This document shows, piece by piece, positions 4,355-7,833 of a stretch of 7,833 nucleotides of DNA; the stretch's first letter is position 1; each line of letters starts with the position of its first letter. The stretch is from Syntrophomonadaceae bacterium (GTDB taxonomy: Bacteria > Bacillota > Syntrophomonadia > Syntrophomonadales > Syntrophomonadaceae), in NCBI GenBank assembly GCA_028683995.1, contig JAQUGU010000079.1:1-7833 (forward strand). Direction: 5' to 3'. The position numbers and the translations under genes are program-made. The notes below the pieces were generated by a model. That model searched no databases, had not been told where the DNA came from, and was given only the letters and a program-made list of their open reading frames with translations.

Positions 4355-6259
4355 GTGAAGCAGTATTCAACCAGGAATGCCAGCATGGAAACGCAGCAAG
4401 AAACAAAGACTCGATTATTATGGCGAACTGAAGCTATATACAAAAAGCTGGATGCCATCTATGGTACCCAGGGATTGATAATGAAAGCCAGTAAATTTGA
4501 TGCTATCGACCTTATGAGCTCGCCCATCCTGCAGGATCGAGTTCTGGCCATCAGGCGCATTCTTAAGGAAAACCCCACCCTGAATGATAAATTCGCAGAG
4601 AAGCAGATACCGGCTTTATTGGACGAACTGGAGGAACTCCTGGTCGAAAATTTTGCCCGGCGTAAGGTTGAAAATGAACTGGAAGATCGTATTCAACAGA
4701 GAATAGAAGAGAAATATAATGATTATATTCGCGACATTAAATTGGAGGTTATCAAGGAGCAGAAATCTTCACCCGAGAATGCCCGCACCTTAAAAAAACT
4801 GGGCAAACTGGAGAAAATGGAATACACGCGGCTCAACCGTTCGGCCCTGGATATCCTCCGGCCTACCGGCCTTAATGAGATTATCGGCCAGGATAAGGCA
4901 GTAAAAGCCCTGATATCCCGCTTAAACAACCCTTACCCCCAGCATATCATCCTTTATGGCCCACCCGGAGTAGGTAAAACCACCTGCGCCCGGCTGGCCT
5001 TGGAAATGGTCAAGGGAAACCCCCAAAGCGCTTTTTCCGAAGAGGCACCCTTCATAGAGGTGGACGGTACTACCCTGCGCTGGGACCCGCGCGAATCTAC
5101 CAATCCCTTGCTGGGTTCGGTACATGACCCCATTTACCAGGGAGCACGCCGGGAACTGGCCGAGGAAGGCATCCCGGAGCCCAAGCTGGGACTAGTATCG
5201 GAGGCCCATGGGGGAATACTCTTTATTGATGAATTAGGTGATATGGACCCCATTTTACAAAACAAACTCCTAAAGGTGCTGGAAGATAAGCGGGTTTTCT
5301 TTGAATCATCGTATTATGACCCCCACGATGAGAGGATACCACGGTATATACAACAGATGTTTGAGCAGGGGGTACCGGCCGATTTTGTACTGATTGGAGC
5401 TACTACCCGGGAGCGCGAGAATATTAGCCCGGCATTTCGTTCCCGTTGTATGGAAATATTTTTTGAACCCCTGACCGAGGAACACATAAAGCAAATAGTA
5501 CATATGTCAGCCAATAAACTGCAAATTAACATAGATAGTAGCGTAAGTGACGTTATCAGCCAGTATTGCTGTGATGGCCGCGGGGCCAATAAAATCCTGG
5601 TCGATGCCTTTGCCATAGCCCTGAATGAAACCGGAAAGCAGGAGGCAATAGTAGAGGTAGGGCAAAAGCATGTATATGAAGCTATACAAAACAGCCGCTT
5701 AAGCACCTGCTGCTTACAGCGGGCATCAGATGAAGCTGAAGTGGGAAAAATATTCGGGGTAGGAGCCTTTGCTTACCAGGGACGATTGATTGAGCTGGAG
5801 GCAGTTGCTTTTCCCGCTGAACACCCGGGAGAAGGAAGTATTCGTTTTAATGAAACTGCCGGATCCATGGCTAAAGACTCGGTATTTAACGCTGCCTCCG
5901 TACTCCGTCAGGATAGCGGAGAAAACCTGAAAGACTACGATTTACATATTAATTTTATCGGTGGTGGCAGGGTGGACGGCCCTTCCGCGGGAGCAGCCAT
6001 ATACCTGGCCATACTCAGCGCCATCAAGAAGAAACCACTACGCCAGGATGTAGCTATTACCGGAGAACTGGCCCTGCAGGGTAAGGTAAAAGCAGTAGGA
6101 GCCCTGCATGAAAAAATCTATGGAGCCCGTCAGGCCGGCATCAAAAAAATGCTGATACCGGCAGAAAATGGGAAAGATATAGCCCAGAGCCCCTCGGGGA
6201 TGAAGATAATTCCTATCAGATACATAAGTGAAGCCTATAAATATGTGTTTATAGACTAG
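4355..6259 (+). CDS. lonC: LonC-type ATP-dependent protease (Lon family, AAA+ with Ser-Lys protease domain)
   Basis: This 634-residue protein belongs to the sporulation-associated LonB/LonC branch of Lon proteases. Residues 1 to about 170 are charged and helical, likely coiled coil, replacing the LonA substrate-binding domain. The AAA+ module has Walker A GPPGVGKT (202-209), a LonB/LonC-type insertion with RWDPREST and NPLLGSVHDPIYQGA, Walker B ILFIDE with D292 and E293, sensor-1 region GATTRE (348-353), candidate arginine fingers R362 and R364, and a sensor-2-like GRGANK (R409). The protease domain has catalytic Ser544 in DGPSAGAA and Lys587 in ALHEKI, 43 apart as in E. coli LonA. All key residues are intact, so an active enzyme is expected. 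Some LonC enzymes, such as the one from Meiothermus, are reported to be ATP-independent, so ATP dependence needs testing. The GTG start has CGGAGG (4341-4346) eight bases upstream; an ATG at 4385 is an alternative. Its substrate is unknown; spore-compartment expression is typical of relatives but not shown here. Confidence 0.92.
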   Translation: MKQYSTRNASMETQQETKTRLLWRTEAIYKKLDAIYGTQGLIMKASKFDAIDLMSSPILQDRVLAIRRILKENPTLNDKFAEKQIPALLDELEELLVENFARRKVENELEDRIQQRIEEKYNDYIRDIKLEVIKEQKSSPENARTLKKLGKLEKMEYTRLNRSALDILRPTGLNEIIGQDKAVKALISRLNNPYPQHIILYGPPGVGKTTCARLALEMVKGNPQSAFSEEAPFIEVDGTTLRWDPRESTNPLLGSVHDPIYQGARRELAEEGIPEPKLGLVSEAHGGILFIDELGDMDPILQNKLLKVLEDKRVFFESSYYDPHDERIPRYIQQMFEQGVPADFVLIGATTRERENISPAFRSRCMEIFFEPLTEEHIKQIVHMSANKLQINIDSSVSDVISQYCCDGRGANKILVDAFAIALNETGKQEAIVEVGQKHVYEAIQNSRLSTCCLQRASDEAEVGKIFGVGAFAYQGRLIELEAVAFPAEHPGEGSIRFNETAGSMAKDSVFNAASVLRQDSGENLKDYDLHINFIGGGRVDGPSAGAAIYLAILSAIKKKPLRQDVAITGELALQGKVKAVGALHEKIYGARQAGIKKMLIPAENGKDIAQSPSGMKIIPIRYISEAYKYVFID

Positions 6260-6262
6260 GGT

Positions 6263-6291
6263 GGGACACGGGGACAAGGGGACAGGTCCCC
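6263..6291. repeat. Three tandem GGGACA 8-mers closing in a small palindrome
   Basis: GGGACACG, GGGACAAG and GGGACAGG run head to tail at 6263-6286, followed by TCCCC. The last copy pairs with it: GGGGAC (6278-6283) with GTCCCC (6286-6291). From memory, GGGACA/TGTCCC-rich small palindromic elements recur between genes in many anaerobes, and this looks like a partial copy. It lies between the lonC stop and the purA -35 box. There is no T-run, so it is not a convincing terminator. Confidence 0.6.
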
Positions 6292-6294
6292 ATC

Positions 6295-6323
6295 TTGACA
6301 TGGTTATACCCGTTTGCTAATAT
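6295..6323 (+). promoter_or_regulatory. purA: purA promoter, consensus -35 and extended -10
   Basis: A perfect TTGACA (6295-6300) and TAATAT (6318-6323; four of six) are 17 bases apart, and TGC directly precedes the -10 as an extended TGn element. Transcription should start near 6330, about 43 bases before the purA GTG. That leader is too short for a purine riboswitch. The -35 begins four bases after the GGGACA repeat block. Confidence 0.82.
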
Positions 6324-6372
6324 TAGCTATCCAGTTACAAAAGTAATAGAAAATAAGCCAGGGGGTGGCACA

Positions 6373-7653
6373 GTGGCAGTAGTGGTACTGGTAGGAGCCC
6401 AGTGGGGTGACGAAGGAAAAGGGAAAATAACCGATTTCCTGGCTGAAAAAGCAGACTGTGTGGTGCGCTATCAGGGAGGAAGCAATGCCGGTCATACAGT
6501 TGAAGTAAAAGATGAAAAATTTATGCTGCATTTAATACCTTCCGGCATATTATACCCGGCTACCCTGTGTATCGTAGGTAACGGGGTAGTAGTTGATTTA
6601 GAGAAAATCATTGAAGAACTGGCCGGGTTGCAGCGAAGGGGCATAGATACCTCCAATCTACGTATCAGCCGCAAGGCCCCGGTAGTTTTACCCTACCATA
6701 AAAAACTGGATAGCCTGGAAGACCGAGACAGTCACATTGGCACTACCAAACGGGGTATCGGTCCCACCTACGCCGATAAAATCAATCGCATCGGATTTCG
6801 CATCGCCGACTTCCTGGAGGATAGGGAAATACTCGAGAGTCGTTTTAAAGCCCAGGTGGAATATAAAAACCGGATTATAAGAGAAATATACCAGGAAGAG
6901 GGTTTTGACTGGAAACAACTGCTGGAAGAAACCCTGGAACAGGTGGGACAGCTTAAGCCCTACCTGGCAGACACCTCTTATCTGATTTACCAGCATATCC
7001 AGGAGAACAAAAAAGTGCTTTTTGAAGGCGCCCAGGGGACTATGCTGGATATTGATCATGGCACTTATCCCTTCGTTACTTCCTCCCATCCTATAGCCGG
7101 AGGTGCCTGTGTGGGTTCCGGTATCGGCCCCACCTGCATTAATCGAGTTCTGGGAGTAGCCAAAGCCTATACCACCAGAGTGGGAGAAGGCCCATTTCCA
7201 ACGGAATTAAATGATGCTGATGGTGAAATACTGCGCCGGCGGGGCATGGAATTTGGCACGACCACCGGCCGGCCCCGGCGTTGCGGCTGGTTAGATGTTG
7301 TAGTTCTGCGCTATGCGGTCCGGGTCAATGGTTTAACTGAGCTGGCCATTACAAAATTGGACGTACTGGATGAGTTTTCAACCATTAAAATCTGCATTGC
7401 CTACCGCTATAAAGGCCAATTAATACATGAGTTTCCCGATACTACCAGCGTCCTTAACCAATGTGAACCTGAATATATAGAACTTCCCGGCTGGCAGCAG
7501 GGTATCACCGGGGTAACCACTTATAAAGACCTGCCCGCCAATGCCCGCAACTACCTGGCCAAAATCGAAGAGCTCACCGGAGTCAAACAGTCCCTGATTG
7601 CCGTAGGCCCCGGACGCGAACAGACCATAGTTAACGACCAATTATATAAGTAA
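6373..7653 (+). CDS. purA: Adenylosuccinate synthetase
   Basis: PurA joins IMP and aspartate using GTP to make adenylosuccinate, the first committed step to AMP. The 426 residues are the normal length. Motifs in order are the P-loop GAQWGDEGKGK (8-18) with catalytic Asp13, GGSNAGHT with His41, the IMP-loop HIGTTKRGIGPTYADK, FEGAQGTMLDIDHGTYPFVTSS, the aspartate loop GTTTGRPRR, the base-binding TKLD, and the C-terminal GPGREQT. Asp13 and His41 sit at the same numbers as in the E. coli enzyme. The GTG at 6373 fits because GGGGG (6361-6365) is seven bases upstream and the protein then starts MAVVVLVGAQWGDE, as in the family. A longer frame to a TTG at 6295 would translate the promoter and is rejected. 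It has its own promoter, so it need not be co-transcribed with lonC. Confidence 0.98.
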   Translation: MAVVVLVGAQWGDEGKGKITDFLAEKADCVVRYQGGSNAGHTVEVKDEKFMLHLIPSGILYPATLCIVGNGVVVDLEKIIEELAGLQRRGIDTSNLRISRKAPVVLPYHKKLDSLEDRDSHIGTTKRGIGPTYADKINRIGFRIADFLEDREILESRFKAQVEYKNRIIREIYQEEGFDWKQLLEETLEQVGQLKPYLADTSYLIYQHIQENKKVLFEGAQGTMLDIDHGTYPFVTSSHPIAGGACVGSGIGPTCINRVLGVAKAYTTRVGEGPFPTELNDADGEILRRRGMEFGTTTGRPRRCGWLDVVVLRYAVRVNGLTELAITKLDVLDEFSTIKICIAYRYKGQLIHEFPDTTSVLNQCEPEYIELPGWQQGITGVTTYKDLPANARNYLAKIEELTGVKQSLIAVGPGREQTIVNDQLYK

Positions 7654-7660
7654 ACACAAA

Positions 7661-7689
7661 TTGAAACATTAGCCAGGACGTGATAAACT
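7661..7689 (+). promoter_or_regulatory. Candidate promoter for tRNA-Val, extended -10
   Basis: TTGAAA (7661-7666; five of six) and TAAACT (7684-7689; four of six) are 17 bases apart, and TGA precedes the -10 as a TGn element. The predicted start near 7696 lies about 14 bases before the mature tRNA 5' end, a usual distance for a tRNA gene. Confidence 0.65.
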
Positions 7690-7709
7690 AAAGAACGAAC
7701 CATAATCAT

Positions 7710-7784
7710 GGGCGCGTAACTCAGCGGGAGAGTGCTACCTTCACACGGTAGAAGTCGTGGGTTCGAAACCCTCCGCGCCCACCA
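7710..7784 (+). tRNA. tRNA-Val, anticodon CAC
   Basis: A complete cloverleaf of 75 bases with encoded CCA. The acceptor stem GGGCGCG/CGCGCCC pairs perfectly. The D stem is ACTC/GAGT, and the anticodon stem CTACC/GGTAG encloses TTCACAC with anticodon CAC at 7742-7744, reading GUG (valine). The T loop is TTCGAAA. The tertiary pairs U8-A14, G15-C48 and T54-A58 are all possible. The T stem GTGGG/CCCTC has one mismatch, U50 with U64, and the D stem opens with A10-U25 rather than the usual G10 pair. CAC is the second-line valine anticodon, since a UAC tRNA normally also reads GUG. A promoter lies upstream and a terminator downstream, so it is probably a single-gene unit. Confidence 0.95.
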
Positions 7785-7797
7785 TTGAAATCAAACG

Positions 7798-7828
7798 ATA
7801 CCGGGGTTTTTTGACCCCGGTATATTTT
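7798..7828 (+). terminator. Intrinsic terminator after tRNA-Val
   Basis: ATACCGGGGT (7798-7807) and ACCCCGGTAT (7814-7823) form a perfect 10-bp stem around TTTTTG, followed by ATTTTAATTA. The tail contains a short T-run. The stem begins 14 bases after the tRNA CCA end, so it fits as the terminator of the tRNA transcript. Confidence 0.85.
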
Positions 7829-7833
7829 AATTA

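Noticed and set aside
5314..5706. Minus-strand open frame (130 codons) inside lonC
   Set aside because: It lies opposite the AAA+ domain of lonC. Its composition (rich in Ser, Cys and Ile) is typical of an antisense frame.
6295..6372. TTG start at 6295 giving a 26-residue extension of PurA
   Set aside because: The extension would translate the consensus -35 and -10 boxes. The GTG at 6373 has a GGGGG site and gives the family's normal N terminus.
6688..7089. Minus-strand open frame (133 codons) inside purA
   Set aside because: It lies opposite conserved purA motifs with no sign of independent coding.

Overview
The window looks like chromosomal core-genome DNA from a Gram-positive, probably endospore-forming anaerobe of the Clostridia in the broad sense. 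A Syntrophomonas- or Peptococcaceae-like lineage is my best guess. Four things point there: the gene set and order (DUF951 gene, rpsF-ssb-rpsR, yybS, rplI, purA) match the replication/ribosomal neighbourhood known from Bacillus subtilis; a LonC-type protease, typical of spore-formers, is present; a selenophosphate synthetase gene lies alongside; and purine-rich Shine-Dalgarno sites drive many TTG and GTG starts. Every gene is on the + strand.

Layout. 2-649 is the 3' two thirds of selD, cut by the window edge. 650-916 has no gene and holds an AT-rich direct repeat, a weak hairpin, CCGCG-containing repeats and an 8-bp palindrome, probably decayed dispersed repeats. 917-1381 holds two small genes: a DUF951 (YyzM-like) protein with four possible metal ligands and an unrecognised 70-residue protein. 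A strong promoter (1398-1426) and a structured leader, a likely S6:S18 autoregulatory site, precede rpsF-ssb-rpsR, which ends at a 13-bp-stem terminator (2503-2532). A second run follows: a MazG-like gene, yybS (DUF2232), rplI and lonC, closely spaced or overlapping. purA has its own near-consensus promoter (6295-6323). The window closes with tRNA-Val(CAC), with its own promoter and terminator.

How the genes fit together. S6 and S18 bind as a pair on the small subunit and probably repress their own mRNA; SSB is co-expressed with them, as in most bacteria. L9 is a large-subunit protein. LonC is a predicted AAA+ Ser-Lys protease with intact ATPase and protease residues. PurA makes adenylosuccinate on the AMP branch. 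Compared with B. subtilis, gdpP (between yybS and rplI) and the replicative helicase gene dnaC (between rplI and purA) are absent, lonC sits before purA, and engD/ychF is missing upstream of rpsF.

I found no convincing undescribed system. The points most worth a second look are the rpsF leader, the unknown 70-residue protein beside DUF951, the rearranged yybS-rplI-lonC-purA order, the composite repeat after selD and a U-U mismatch in the tRNA T stem.
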